From an uncultured Dysosmobacter sp. (GTDB taxonomy: Bacteria > Bacillota > Clostridia > Oscillospirales > Oscillospiraceae): DNA of 64,000 bases. The position numbers and the translations under genes are program-made. Under the pieces are notes generated by a model. That model saw only the letters and a program-made list of their open reading frames with translations. It was not told where the DNA came from and made no database searches. The stretch is from NCBI GenBank assembly GCA_947625655.1, contig CANQPD010000002.1, positions 62,001 to 126,000 of the forward strand, written 5' to 3'. Positions 1 to 7,395 of this stretch are shown here, one piece after another (position 1 is the first letter of the stretch; each line of letters starts with the position of its first letter).

Positions 1-1
1 C

Positions 2-889
2 GCCGACATCATGACCGGCTGGGTCGGCGCCACCAGGGGCAGCGCCAAGCACCTGGAGATCCTGGAGATTTACAACAACCACAAGCCCCTCGCCCGCGGC
101 TACCCGATGAAGGTCAGCGACGCCCACTGCGCGGCCACCACCAGCGCCGCCTGGATCAAGGCCGGCATCGCAGACTGGACCGGGACCGAGTGCGGGGTTG
201 GCAAATTCATCGCCATCGCCCAGGCCAAGGGGACCTGGGTGGAAAACGACGCCTATATCCCCAAGCTGGGCGACGCCGTAGTCTACGACTGGGACGACAG
301 CGGCAAGGGGGACAACACCGGCGCCGGCGACCACATCGGCATCGTCACCAAGCCCGGCGCCACCAGCTTTGTTGTCACCGAGGGGAACATGAGCGGGGGG
401 AAGGTAGGCACCCGCACCATGCAGGTCAACGGGAAATATATCCGGGGCTTCATGGCGCCGCCCTACGCCGCTATCGCGGCCGCTCTCTCCAAGACGACCG
501 AGAACCCGGCCCCCGCGCCCGCGCCCGCCCAGGGGCCCGCTGTGGGCGATCTGGTGGCCTTTACGGGCACCACCCACTATTACAGCGCCAACAGCACCAC
601 CCCCAAGGCCTGCAAGCCCGGCCAGGCCAAGGTGACAGGCTACCTCAAAGGCGCCAAGCACCCCTACCAGCTTATCCATACCGCCGGCGGAGGCTCCACA
701 GTCTACGGCTGGGTGGACGCCGCGGACATCACCACCGAGGCACAGCCGCAGACCTACACGGTCCAGAAGGGGGACACCCTCTCCAAGATCGCCAAAAAGT
801 ACGGCACCACCGTCGCCGCGCTGGCGGCCGCCAACAACATCGCCAACCCCAATCTGATCTACGTCGGGCAGAAGCTCAAAATCAAGTAA
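2..889 (+). CDS. Phage endolysin: CHAP/NlpC-P60-like peptidase with C-terminal LysM (5' partial)
   Basis: The product probably cleaves host peptidoglycan at the end of phage infection. The reading frame is open to the window edge, so the first ATG (base 11) may be internal and the true start lies upstream. The N-terminal half has a cysteine in DAHCAA, a histidine in GAGDHIGIV and an EGN motif, spaced as in CHAP/NlpC-P60 cysteine peptidases. A Pro-Ala linker (about residues 165-178) and an SH3-like middle segment follow. The last 45 residues are a clear LysM repeat ([18 protein letters not shown] to VGQKLKIK) for cell-wall binding. The holin gene follows 15 bp downstream, which supports a lysis role. 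Confidence 0.85.
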   Translation, partial: ADIMTGWVGATRGSAKHLEILEIYNNHKPLARGYPMKVSDAHCAATTSAAWIKAGIADWTGTECGVGKFIAIAQAKGTWVENDAYIPKLGDAVVYDWDDSGKGDNTGAGDHIGIVTKPGATSFVVTEGNMSGGKVGTRTMQVNGKYIRGFMAPPYAAIAAALSKTTENPAPAPAPAQGPAVGDLVAFTGTTHYYSANSTTPKACKPGQAKVTGYLKGAKHPYQLIHTAGGGSTVYGWVDAADITTEAQPQTYTVQKGDTLSKIAKKYGTTVAALAAANNIANPNLIYVGQKLKIK

Positions 890-904
890 GGAGGACCCGC
901 ACCA

Positions 905-1507
905 ATGAGCGAATTCATCAGGACCCTACTCCAAGCCGTGATCATCGCGGCCGTCCCCATCTGCGCGAACTACGCCATCAAGGGCCTCGCCGCCCTCACC
1001 AAGTACCTGGCGGAGCGGACCAACGACAGCACCGCCAAGAAGTACCTGGACATCGCCGCCGACGCGGTGAGCACCGCCGTCTCCTACGTCACACAGACCT
1101 ATGTGGCCGCCCTGAAGGCCAGCGACACCTTCACCAAGGAGAACCAGGAGGAGGCGTTCAGGCGGGCCATGGAGCAGGCCAAGGCGCTCCTGACCCAAGA
1201 GGCCGCCGACTTCATCGAGGAAGCCTACGGCGACCTGGAGGCATATCTGCGGCCCAAGATCGAGGCCGAGGTCAAGGCCCAGAAGGACAGCGCCCCCGTC
1301 GTCTTCTCCAGCGTCGAGGAGATCAAGACCGACACTCCCGACACCGTGACCGTCGCCGCTGCCACCGCTGCGGCCACCGCGGCCGCCACCATCGCCCAGA
1401 CCGCCCCGGCGGCCCCTGCGGCATTCGCCCCCGTTGTGAATATCCAGCCCTCCCAGGAGGACGCGGGGAAGCCCCCGGAAGCGCCTGAAACCCTTGCGCC
1501 CCAATGA
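905..1507 (+). CDS. Phage holin, LLH family-like
   Basis: This 200-residue protein has one N-terminal hydrophobic helix (about residues 5-28). A long charged, mostly helical region follows (KYLAERTNDSTAKKYLDIAADAV and onward), then an Ala/Pro-rich tail. That is the layout of LLH-type phage holins, which form membrane lesions that release the endolysin. An RBS (AAGGAGGA) sits 8-10 bp before the ATG, and the gene lies directly after the endolysin. A strong terminator follows its stop. The family assignment rests on architecture and context, not on alignment. Confidence 0.75.
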   Translation: MSEFIRTLLQAVIIAAVPICANYAIKGLAALTKYLAERTNDSTAKKYLDIAADAVSTAVSYVTQTYVAALKASDTFTKENQEEAFRRAMEQAKALLTQEAADFIEEAYGDLEAYLRPKIEAEVKAQKDSAPVVFSSVEEIKTDTPDTVTVAAATAAATAAATIAQTAPAAPAAFAPVVNIQPSQEDAGKPPEAPETLAPQ

Positions 1508-1530
1508 TTTAGCGTCTTGACCTTCTGCAC

Positions 1531-1571
1531 AAAGAGGCCCGAATATCTTTGTATATTATTCGGGCCTCTTT
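1531..1571 (+). terminator. Terminator of the lysis operon
   Basis: A perfect 14-bp stem (AAAGAGGCCCGAAT with ATTCGGGCCTCTTT) around a 13-nt loop, ending in a run rich in T and C. It lies 24 bp after the holin stop. Confidence 0.85.
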
Positions 1572-1575
1572 CTCC

Positions 1576-1604
1576 TTGCTTATTTATAAACAGCGGTTTA
1601 TTAT
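1576..1604 (+). promoter_or_regulatory. Possible promoter of the small-gene operon
   Basis: TTGCTT (1576-1581) and TATTAT (1599-1604) are 17 bp apart, just after the lysis terminator and about 65 bp before the first gene of the next operon. This AT-rich stretch stands out in a GC-rich region. No expression evidence is available. Confidence 0.4.
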
Positions 1605-1669
1605 TAGCTCACAAACCAAGAGACGCCAAACACCGAGGCAGCCCGGAAGGGCGGGAAGGAGAAAACACC

Positions 1670-2293
1670 ATGACGCTCTACAAGATTACCTACAAGACCA
1701 CCGAGGGCACCTACGACGCGCACATCACCGAGCAGAGCGAGGCCGCGGCCCGCAAGGCCTTCAAGAAGCACTACGAAGGCGAGATCGTAGCCGTTGACTT
1801 CGTTCGGGCCAACGTGAGCGCCACCAAGGAGCAGGAGCGCAAGGCCGTGGAGCAGATCAAGGCCATCCTCGCCACCCTGGGCCCGGACAGCTACACCGCC
1901 ACCGCCCTGGACGGCTGCCTGGAGATCGCCGAGCAGAACATCGAGTTCGACTTCGCCGACAGCATGAAGGGCCGCCTGGAGGTCGCCGAGGCCGAGGTCG
2001 CCAAGCTCCGGGAGAAGCTGGCCTCCAGCGTGAAGGACTACGAGGCCGCCCACGAAGCCGCCCACCAGGTGGCCGACGACAAGGACGCCGAGATCGCCCG
2101 CCTGCAGGCCCAGGTGGAGAGCCTGACCGCCAAGAAGGCGGAGCTCCTGGAGAGCCTGCACGCCGCCCACGACGAAGCCACCAAGCACTGGAACAACTTC
2201 CGGGCGCAGGAGGACCGGGCCGACGCCGCCGAGCAGGAGGTTATCGCCCTGAAGGCCAAACTGTACGACTACATGACCGCCGGGGCCCAATAA
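1670..2293 (+). CDS. Phage protein of unknown function with long coiled coil
   Basis: Not recognised. The 207-residue product has a short N-terminal region (MTLYKITYKTTEGTYDAHI) resembling small phage or plasmid proteins that start with a beta strand. From about residue 100 to the end it has heptad-like helices rich in Ala, Glu and Lys, typical of a coiled coil. I chose the ATG at 1670 because GGAAGGAGAA lies just before it; the frame extends upstream to 1517, but that part overlaps the terminator. It is the first gene of an operon running to 7150. Confidence 0.7.
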   Translation: MTLYKITYKTTEGTYDAHITEQSEAAARKAFKKHYEGEIVAVDFVRANVSATKEQERKAVEQIKAILATLGPDSYTATALDGCLEIAEQNIEFDFADSMKGRLEVAEAEVAKLREKLASSVKDYEAAHEAAHQVADDKDAEIARLQAQVESLTAKKAELLESLHAAHDEATKHWNNFRAQEDRADAAEQEVIALKAKLYDYMTAGAQ

Positions 2294-2329
2294 GGGCCCC
2301 AGGCACCGAGAAGAAAGGAGACGCGCACC

Positions 2330-2791
2330 ATGTACGACCACGCCCGCACCTACTACCCCCGCCAGCAGCGCTGGGCCATCCGCTACCGCCTGCCGGACGG
2401 CACCGAGAAGACCCACACCTCTACCTCGGAGGAGCGGAAGGCCAAGGCCCTCGACACCATCAAGGCCAAGGGATTCCAGCTCGTGAGCTGCCGCAAGCTC
2501 TACCCCTTCAACACCGAGCGGAACCAGCACAACTTTGACCTCATCCACAACATCTGTGCGAACGCCATGCACGACATGGACACCGGCGAGGTTCCCTACG
2601 ACGCCGCCGAGTACGACCGGCTGGCCGAGACCAGGGAAAAGGCAGAGCGGCTTTTCTGCCTCCCCCTCCCCGTAGCCTGGGTGCCCTGGGAAGTCCTGAA
2701 GGACGCGAAGGAGCTGGCGACCGCCGCCGTGCTCCACCGGCAGGACGCCTGCATCGCAGCGGGCCGCCCCGATCTGGTGCCCTACTGCTAA
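2330..2791 (+). CDS. Phage protein of unknown function (153 aa)
   Basis: Not recognised. The N-terminus (YYPRQQRWAIRYRLPDGTEK) reads like a small beta-rich domain of the kind that opens AP2-like or integrase arm-binding domains, but no catalytic motif follows. The C-terminal half is helical. The start is fixed by AGAAAGGAGACGCGCACC before the ATG. It lies 36 bp after the preceding gene in the same operon. Confidence 0.65.
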   Translation: MYDHARTYYPRQQRWAIRYRLPDGTEKTHTSTSEERKAKALDTIKAKGFQLVSCRKLYPFNTERNQHNFDLIHNICANAMHDMDTGEVPYDAAEYDRLAETREKAERLFCLPLPVAWVPWEVLKDAKELATAAVLHRQDACIAAGRPDLVPYC

Positions 2792-2843
2792 ACCAACAGC
2801 CCGCCCCGGAGGTAACGAGGGCCAACAGAAAGGAGAACAGACC

Positions 2844-3299
2844 ATGACCGCCACCCAAACCAAGCTCAACGAACTGTTCGAGGAGCTGGTCCCCCAGAGC
2901 GGGGCCGCTCCCACCCTGGCCGGCGAGATCGTCAGGGCCATCTGCCGGGTTTCCTACCGCAACTGGAACGACGGCGACCACCTGGGCGTGGGCTACGGCC
3001 GGGAGACCTGCAACCCCGCCGGCCGCTACCTGGACCAGAAGTGCGGCCCCGAGGTCGGCCGGGCCATCTGGGCCATCTGGGGCATCGAGGACGACGACAA
3101 GTATGACAAGGGCCTGGGAGAGCTGGAGGCCGCCGTCCTGGCGTTCCTGGAGGCGCACCCGGAGGCCAAGACCACCCCCAACACCGAGGACATGTGGGAC
3201 TACCAGGACCCCGACGAGGACGTGGACACCTACGACGACGAGGACGAGGACGACGCGGACTGCGACGGCTACGACGAGGAGGGCGACGAGGAATGGTGA
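2844..3299 (+). CDS. Phage protein of unknown function with very acidic tail (151 aa)
   Basis: Not recognised. Residues 1-115 look globular. Residues 116-151 are almost entirely Asp and Glu with a few Tyr (PDEDVDTYDDEDEDD and on), a strongly acidic tail. Tails like this occur in DNA-mimic and protein-inhibitor phage proteins, but no specific similarity is visible. The RBS is GAAAGGAG. The TGA stop overlaps the next gene's ATG by 7 bp. Confidence 0.65.
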   Translation: MTATQTKLNELFEELVPQSGAAPTLAGEIVRAICRVSYRNWNDGDHLGVGYGRETCNPAGRYLDQKCGPEVGRAIWAIWGIEDDDKYDKGLGELEAAVLAFLEAHPEAKTTPNTEDMWDYQDPDEDVDTYDDEDEDDADCDGYDEEGDEEW

Positions 3300-3751
3300 C
3301 GATCAAGCTCAACAGCAAGGAGGCCAGCACCCTGCGGATGTTCCTCCTCCTCACCACCAAATACAGACGGGAGGAGGCGGACGCCTGCTGGCGGCTTTCC
3401 CAGGAGAAGGAGCCCGACGGGAGCCCCAGCTTCCCCAAGATGCGCTCCAACGCCGAGTGGTGGGAGGAGGCCGACAGGGTTCTGAAGACCATCGGGGAGC
3501 GGCTGGACGCCGCCCCCAGGGAGCCCGACGAGGAGGAGGAAAGCCCCGTGAAACTGAAGTACATCAAGGAAACGGCCACCGGCACCGGCGGCCGGCCGTA
3601 CACCCGGACCGAGATCACCAGGGCGGAGGCCCTGGAGCACGTCACCGCCGAGGACCTGGCGACCATGGAGGCGAACGTCCGGCGGGCCCCCGGCATCGGG
3701 GAGCTGCTGGAGGTAGGCCCCGGAACCTACGTCGGCGTGGCTACCAACTGA
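3293..3751 (+). CDS. Phage protein of unknown function (152 aa)
   Basis: Not recognised. The protein starts MVTIKLNSKEASTLRMFL and is mainly helical and charged. An EEEE-containing linker is near residue 80, and a C-terminal part (KYIKETATGTGGRPYTRTE) follows. The ATG at 3293 overlaps the preceding stop, implying translational coupling; the frame is open further upstream but only antiparallel to the acidic tail of the previous gene. GACGAGGAATGG offers a weak RBS. Confidence 0.6.
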   Translation: MVTIKLNSKEASTLRMFLLLTTKYRREEADACWRLSQEKEPDGSPSFPKMRSNAEWWEEADRVLKTIGERLDAAPREPDEEEESPVKLKYIKETATGTGGRPYTRTEITRAEALEHVTAEDLATMEANVRRAPGIGELLEVGPGTYVGVATN

Positions 3752-3763
3752 AAGGAGGACACC

Positions 3764-4129
3764 ATGGACACCATCACCACCAAAGACACCTGGGGCAAGG
3801 AGCAGACCTACAAGGTCGCCGAGAAAATCCCCGCCGGCTACAAGGTCTGGAACATCGGCAAGAACATGGGCCACGACGAATATATCCCCGTCTGCGTGGT
3901 CCGCTCCGACTTCCGCATCGTACCCGAGACCCTGCTGGCCGTACACATGGAGAAGCAGGAGGTCGAAACCCTCCGCGTCGCGGCCAACCGCGGAATCGAC
4001 TGCCTGGAGGCCGCCCGCCGTATTTCCAGGAAGGTCCCCAAGAACCCGAGCGAGGTAATCAGGAGCGGGCTGGCCTCTGCGGCCCTGGAAGTTTTCGAGA
4101 AGTACACCGAGAAGGAGGAGCACCAATGA
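3764..4129 (+). CDS. Phage protein of unknown function (121 aa)
   Basis: Not recognised. The N-terminal half contains a segment rich in aromatics and glycine (IPAGYKVWNIGKNMGHDEYI), and the C-terminal half is a pair of predicted amphipathic helices. A good RBS (GAAAGGAGG) precedes the ATG by 6 bp. The stop overlaps the start of the next gene as ATGA, so the two are probably translated together. Confidence 0.65.
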   Translation: MDTITTKDTWGKEQTYKVAEKIPAGYKVWNIGKNMGHDEYIPVCVVRSDFRIVPETLLAVHMEKQEVETLRVAANRGIDCLEAARRISRKVPKNPSEVIRSGLASAALEVFEKYTEKEEHQ

Positions 4130-4665
4130 CCGAGACAATCCAGAGGGACGAGAACGTCCGCCTCGCCGACGGCCGCCGGGCCCTTTTGAGCGCCGCCCGG
4201 ATCAGCGCCGACACCTACGAGGTAATGCTTCTGGCCTACCCCAACTCCGAGGAGGTAGACAGCCACCAGTGCGCCACCGCGGAGGAGGCCACGGCCTGGT
4301 TCCGGCGGATGCGGAGCTACTACCACGTCCCGGAGCTCAATGGCCGCTACAAGGACCTGGCCGACCATCTGGCCGACGCCCTCGCCTACGGCCTGGAGCG
4401 CAAGGGGGACGACGACGGCGGCACCTGCAACTTTGACGCCCTGGCCCTGAAGCTCGATGGCTGGCAGCAGAACAAGGTGGAGGCCGCAGCCAAGGCCGCC
4501 GGCCTCGGCTGCTTCGTCTGGAAGCTCTGGAAGCACCGCCTCTATGTGTTCCCCATCCAGAGCGGCGTCGGCCAGGGCTACACCCGCACCAAGGCCGCGG
4601 AGGCCATGGAGCAGCGCATGAAGGAGCTGGGCTACATCAGCGCCCTTTACTGCCAGATGGACTGA
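4126..4665 (+). CDS. Phage protein of unknown function (179 aa)
   Basis: Not recognised. The protein is about 60 residues of mixed strand and helix, then a segment (DLADHLADALAYGLERKGDDD) and a C-terminal region with several Trp and Lys residues (WKLWKHRLYVFPI). The ATG at 4126 shares ATGA with the upstream stop. The GGAGGAG before it serves as RBS. No enzyme motif is visible. Confidence 0.65.
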   Translation: MTETIQRDENVRLADGRRALLSAARISADTYEVMLLAYPNSEEVDSHQCATAEEATAWFRRMRSYYHVPELNGRYKDLADHLADALAYGLERKGDDDGGTCNFDALALKLDGWQQNKVEAAAKAAGLGCFVWKLWKHRLYVFPIQSGVGQGYTRTKAAEAMEQRMKELGYISALYCQMD

Positions 4666-4681
4666 AGGAGGCGAGGACACC

Positions 4682-5227
4682 ATGACCGAGAAGGAACGCC
4701 TCATAAAGAGGCTGGAGGGCGTGCGGGCCCTCGCCCAGAAGGGCGTCGGCGGGGAGAAAGAGAACGCCGAGCGGATTCTGGCTGACCTCATGGCCCGCTA
4801 CGGCATCACCGACGCGGACCTGGAGGAGAGCCGGGAGGAAACCTACTTCATCCGCTACGGCACCCCCTACGAGCGCCGCCTCCTATACCAGCTCGCCTAT
4901 ATGCACCTGGGGCCGGGCCACGCCGGCGGCGTCGTGGGGAAGTACACCAACCGCCCCCGGAAGAAGGTCGCCATCACCTGCACCCCGGCCAATTACATCG
5001 AAATCGAGGCAGATTACGAATTCTACCGCAAGGCGCTGGCCGAGGATATGGACCTCCTCTACTCCGCCTTCATAAACAAGAATGACCTGTTCCCACCCCC
5101 GGAGCTGGCCGGGGAGCCCAGCGACGACGAAGACGAGTTCGACATCGTGCGGGCCGCCAAAATCGCCACCATGGCGGAGAGCCTGGACCGCCGGCAGCGG
5201 CTCAAAGCCCTGCCCCCGGAGGAGTAA
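4682..5227 (+). CDS. DUF2786-like domain protein
   Basis: The first 45 residues (LIKRLEGVRALAQKGVGGEK, NAERILADLMARYGI) match the pattern of the DUF2786 family: a short helical domain in phage and bacterial proteins with conserved Ala-rich helices and an ending like LMARYGI. The rest (to residue 181) contains Tyr-rich segments and an acidic stretch (GEPSDDEDEFD). The function of DUF2786 is not known to me. The RBS GAAGGAGGCGAGG precedes the ATG. This is the last gene before a short repeat tract. Confidence 0.6.
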   Translation: MTEKERLIKRLEGVRALAQKGVGGEKENAERILADLMARYGITDADLEESREETYFIRYGTPYERRLLYQLAYMHLGPGHAGGVVGKYTNRPRKKVAITCTPANYIEIEADYEFYRKALAEDMDLLYSAFINKNDLFPPPELAGEPSDDEDEFDIVRAAKIATMAESLDRRQRLKALPPEE

Positions 5228-5287
5228 GCACCAGACAAGCACCGGGCCAGCACCGGGCAAGACCGGGAAAAGCCGGAACGAGCCCCG

Positions 5288-5357
5288 CCCATTACCCATT
5301 ACCCATTACCCATTACTCACCACCCATTACCCATTACGAGTTACCCATCACCCACAC
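5288..5357 (+). repeat. Ten 7-bp tandem units (CCCATTA-type)
   Basis: Ten consecutive heptamers: CCCATTA four times, then CTCACCA, CCCATTA twice, CGAGTTA, CCCATCA and CCCACAC. They fill most of the only non-coding gap (5228-5384) inside the phage operon. Just before, 5228-5280 holds imperfect copies of GCACCGGGC. The unit length is not a codon multiple, so it is not a protein repeat. Confidence 0.85.
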
Positions 5358-5384
5358 CGCGCAACCGCGGAGGAAGGAGCGGAA

Positions 5385-5687
5385 ATGAGCTATATGTTCT
5401 GCCGGGACGCCAGAGAGGCGGAGATCCTGGAGGCGGAGGCCAACGCCAGGAAGGGCGCCTTGCTGGAGGAGCTGGCGCAGTACATCAGGACCCCCGGCAC
5501 CATCGGAATCGAGGTAAGCCGGAAGTGCTACCCCCTGGGCGGCTGGAGCGTAGAGGCCGACCTGACCTACAACGGCGAGGTCGTCCGCCACTACGAAGCC
5601 TTCGACCTCCTGGAGCTGGAGCTGAACGAGATCGAGCTGAAAATCCTCTGCGACAGCATGAGGGCGAGGAAGGAGGCACCGGCATGA
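5385..5687 (+). CDS. Phage protein of unknown function (100 aa)
   Basis: Not recognised. It is a small acidic protein that starts MSYMFCRDAREAEILEAEAN, with a central beta-rich part (GGWSVEADLTYNGEVVRHYE) and a C-terminal helix. I chose the ATG at 5385 because AGGAAGGAGCGG ends 3-4 bp before it and the frame upstream runs through the heptamer repeat. Its stop overlaps the next start (ATGA). Confidence 0.65.
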   Translation: MSYMFCRDAREAEILEAEANARKGALLEELAQYIRTPGTIGIEVSRKCYPLGGWSVEADLTYNGEVVRHYEAFDLLELELNEIELKILCDSMRARKEAPA

Positions 5688-5857
5688 CCGAGCCATGGCT
5701 GGTCTTCTACCACCAGGGGAAGGAGCTCCTGGCCTACACCCTCCGCGGGACCTTCCCCGGAGAGCGCCAGGACACCATCGCCCTGCTGGCCGCCGAGCGG
5801 GGAATCGACCCCGCCGAGATAACCACCAAAACCGAGAACAGGAGGACAGGAAAATGA
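5684..5857 (+). CDS. Small phage protein (57 aa)
   Basis: Not recognised. The protein begins MTEPWLVFYHQGKELLAYTL and ends in a basic tail. Both ends overlap neighbouring genes by 4 bp (ATGA), so it lies in a translationally coupled trio with the genes at 5385 and 5854. GAGGAAGGAGG is the RBS. Its short length makes it the least certain gene of the operon, but the overlaps argue that it is real. Confidence 0.6.
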   Translation: MTEPWLVFYHQGKELLAYTLRGTFPGERQDTIALLAAERGIDPAEITTKTENRRTGK

Positions 5858-6825
5858 CCAATCTGAAAAACCACATCGCCGGCGCCCTCTACGGCGTCGC
5901 AGTTGGGGACGCCCTGGGCGGGCCCCTGGAATTCATGACCGCGGAGCAGATCAAGAAGACCCACGGCCGCGTCACCACCATGATCGGAGGCGGCTGGCTC
6001 AATCTGCGCCCCGGCGAGACCACCGACGACACCGCCATGACCCTGGCCGTTGCCGAGGGCATCATCGCCAACCCGGAGGACCCCACCGAGGAGATCGGCC
6101 GGCGCTTCCTCGCCTGGGCCGACAGCCGCCCCAAGGACATCGGCGGCACCTGTGCCGCGGCCATCTACTACGCCAGGGCGGAGGCCAGGACCAAGGGCCT
6201 CGACACCCCGGACGGCCTCTGCTGGGCCAGCGCCTCCCGCTGCGCGGACACCAGCAGCTCCGGCCGCAGCGCCGGAAACGGCGCCCTCATGCGGACCATC
6301 TACCCGGCCATCTACTACCCGGACCGGGAGAAGGCCACGGCGGAAGCGGGCACCCAAAGCCGCATGACCCACTGGGATATGCGGAGCGTGGAGGCTTGCA
6401 AAATCTACGCCGACGTGGTACACTGTTTCATAGCCCAGGCGAAAGACGGGAAGGGCCCGGAGGACTTCACCGCCCGCCTGGCCGACACCATCCTCCTCCC
6501 CACGCACTACAACCCGGACCGCATCATCAAGAACGGGGAGGCCGGCGGATGCCTGACCCCCAGCGGCTACGTCGTAAGCAGCCTGGAGTGCGCCCTATAC
6601 GCCTTCTGGACCACCGACAGCTTCAAGGAGGCCGTCGCCGAGGCCGCCAACATGGGAGGCGACGCCGACACCATCGCGGCAATCTGCGGCGGTCTGGCGG
6701 GCGCCTACTACGGCCTCGACCACATCCCCGAGGAATGGACCGGGGCGCTCTCAAAGGCCGACAGGAGCCGCCTGGACGCCGCTGTGGACGCCGCCGTGGA
6801 GAACTGGACAACCGGGAGGAAGTAA
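5854..6825 (+). CDS. ADP-ribosylglycohydrolase (DraG-like)
   Basis: This family removes ADP-ribose from modified proteins or nucleic acids using two metal ions. The metal-binding motifs are in order: GDALGGPLEF (about residues 18-27), TDDTAM (about 53-58), GNGALMR (about 147-153), and GGDADTIAAICGGLAGAYYG near residues 268-287. The length (323 aa) is normal for the family. It shares ATGA with the upstream stop. In a phage operon it could reverse host ADP-ribosylation defences or adjust host proteins; that role is inferred only. Confidence 0.88.
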   Translation: MTNLKNHIAGALYGVAVGDALGGPLEFMTAEQIKKTHGRVTTMIGGGWLNLRPGETTDDTAMTLAVAEGIIANPEDPTEEIGRRFLAWADSRPKDIGGTCAAAIYYARAEARTKGLDTPDGLCWASASRCADTSSSGRSAGNGALMRTIYPAIYYPDREKATAEAGTQSRMTHWDMRSVEACKIYADVVHCFIAQAKDGKGPEDFTARLADTILLPTHYNPDRIIKNGEAGGCLTPSGYVVSSLECALYAFWTTDSFKEAVAEAANMGGDADTIAAICGGLAGAYYGLDHIPEEWTGALSKADRSRLDAAVDAAVENWTTGRK

Positions 6826-6829
6826 CACC

Positions 6830-7150
6830 ATGGGATTCAGAGGCCGCCCCCTGAAGGGCAAGAGCAGACGCACCCCCATCACCGTCCACATCCCCGCCGG
6901 CCTTCTCGACACCATCGACGAATACACCGAGCAGCGGGACAGCCGGGAGGACGGCGCCTACACCCGGTCCGACTTTTTCTGCGAGGCGGCCCTGGCCTAC
7001 ATGAAGGCCCTCGGCATGGACACCGGCGACGCCGAGGCGGACGTCCGCGTGAACCGTACCAAAAGCGTACCAGAAACCGGCGCAAATACGGACGGTGAAA
7101 AAAATACCGCCAAAGAGGGCGGAGAAACGGGCCGGAAACAGCCGATATAA
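6830..7150 (+). CDS. Ribbon-helix-helix (Arc/CopG-like) DNA-binding protein
   Basis: The N-terminal half fits an RHH fold: a beta strand (TPITVHIPAGLLDTIDEY) followed by two helices (YTRSDFFCEAALAYMKAL). The C-terminal 40 residues are hydrophilic and probably disordered. The length of 106 aa is usual. It starts 4 bp after the preceding stop with GGGAGGAAG as RBS and is the last gene of the operon, next to the element boundary. It may repress its own operon or act at the element end; neither is shown. Confidence 0.65.
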   Translation: MGFRGRPLKGKSRRTPITVHIPAGLLDTIDEYTEQRDSREDGAYTRSDFFCEAALAYMKALGMDTGDAEADVRVNRTKSVPETGANTDGEKNTAKEGGETGRKQPI

Positions 7151-7159
7151 CATGAGGCA

Positions 7160-7185
7160 AAATACCCGGTATTGAGTGGGAGTGA
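7160..7185 (+). other. Attachment site 1, guaA 3'-end-like
   Basis: AAAATACCCGGTATT followed by GAGTGGGAGTGA (core 7174-7185) reads K-I-P-G-I-E-W-E-stop, close to the conserved C-terminus of GMP synthase (GuaA, ...TIEWE). The frame is closed 9 codons upstream, so this is not guaA itself. It marks the border between the phage segment and element A. Compared with the two other cores (15185, 27427) it differs only at the third positions of the Glu codon and at the stop codon. Confidence 0.75.
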
Positions 7186-7245
7186 GTTTTTGAAACTCCG
7201 AACCCGTTGCGGCACAACGATTTTGCGGTTTTATATCTCTCTTTT

Positions 7246-7262
7246 GATAACGATTTGATAAC
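7246..7262 (+). repeat. Left arm-type direct repeat pair of element A
   Basis: GATAAC at 7246-7251 and 7257-7262, separated by GATTT (11-bp period), so both copies face the same side of the helix. The same pair recurs at 15066-15082 near the other end. It is the expected layout for arm-type binding of a tyrosine integrase. Confidence 0.7.
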
Positions 7263-7353
7263 GCTCCCCATAGGCCGTATCATTCTGTATCCCCAGTGGA
7301 TTGCGGGTAAAGAATGTTCTTTTGCGGCTTATAAGTGAGGACAACCATATTAG

Positions 7354-7389
7354 AAAGCCCTTACCGATGGCAACGTCGGTAAGGGCTTT
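7354..7389 (-). terminator. Terminator of the element A regulator gene
   Basis: A perfect 14-bp stem, AAAGCCCTTACCGA (7354-7367) and TCGGTAAGGGCTTT (7376-7389), around an 8-nt loop, directly downstream of the XRE gene stop at 7396. T-rich flanks on both strands suggest it may act in both directions. Confidence 0.75.
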
Positions 7390-7395
7390 TGCTGT

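Larger units (their letters stand above)
1..7173. mobile_element. Right end of a prophage or phage-derived element (partial)
   Basis: An endolysin and holin pair followed by a terminator and an operon of small unknown genes is the usual layout of the lysis end of a phage genome. GC content and codon use are higher and more uniform than in the elements to the right. The segment stops at a guaA-like attachment core (7174-7185), so I infer that it also sits at the guaA integration site. Its integrase and structural genes must lie left of the window. Whether it is an intact prophage cannot be judged here. Confidence 0.7.

Noticed and set aside
190-1488. 432-codon frame across endolysin and holin
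   Set aside because: Arg-rich out-of-frame translation overlapping two recognised genes.
5288-5357. Heptamer repeats as a CRISPR array
   Set aside because: Units are 7 bp without spacers and no cas genes are near.
7160-7185. Actual 3' end of guaA at att 1
   Set aside because: The matching frame is closed nine codons upstream and the sequence before it belongs to the phage operon.
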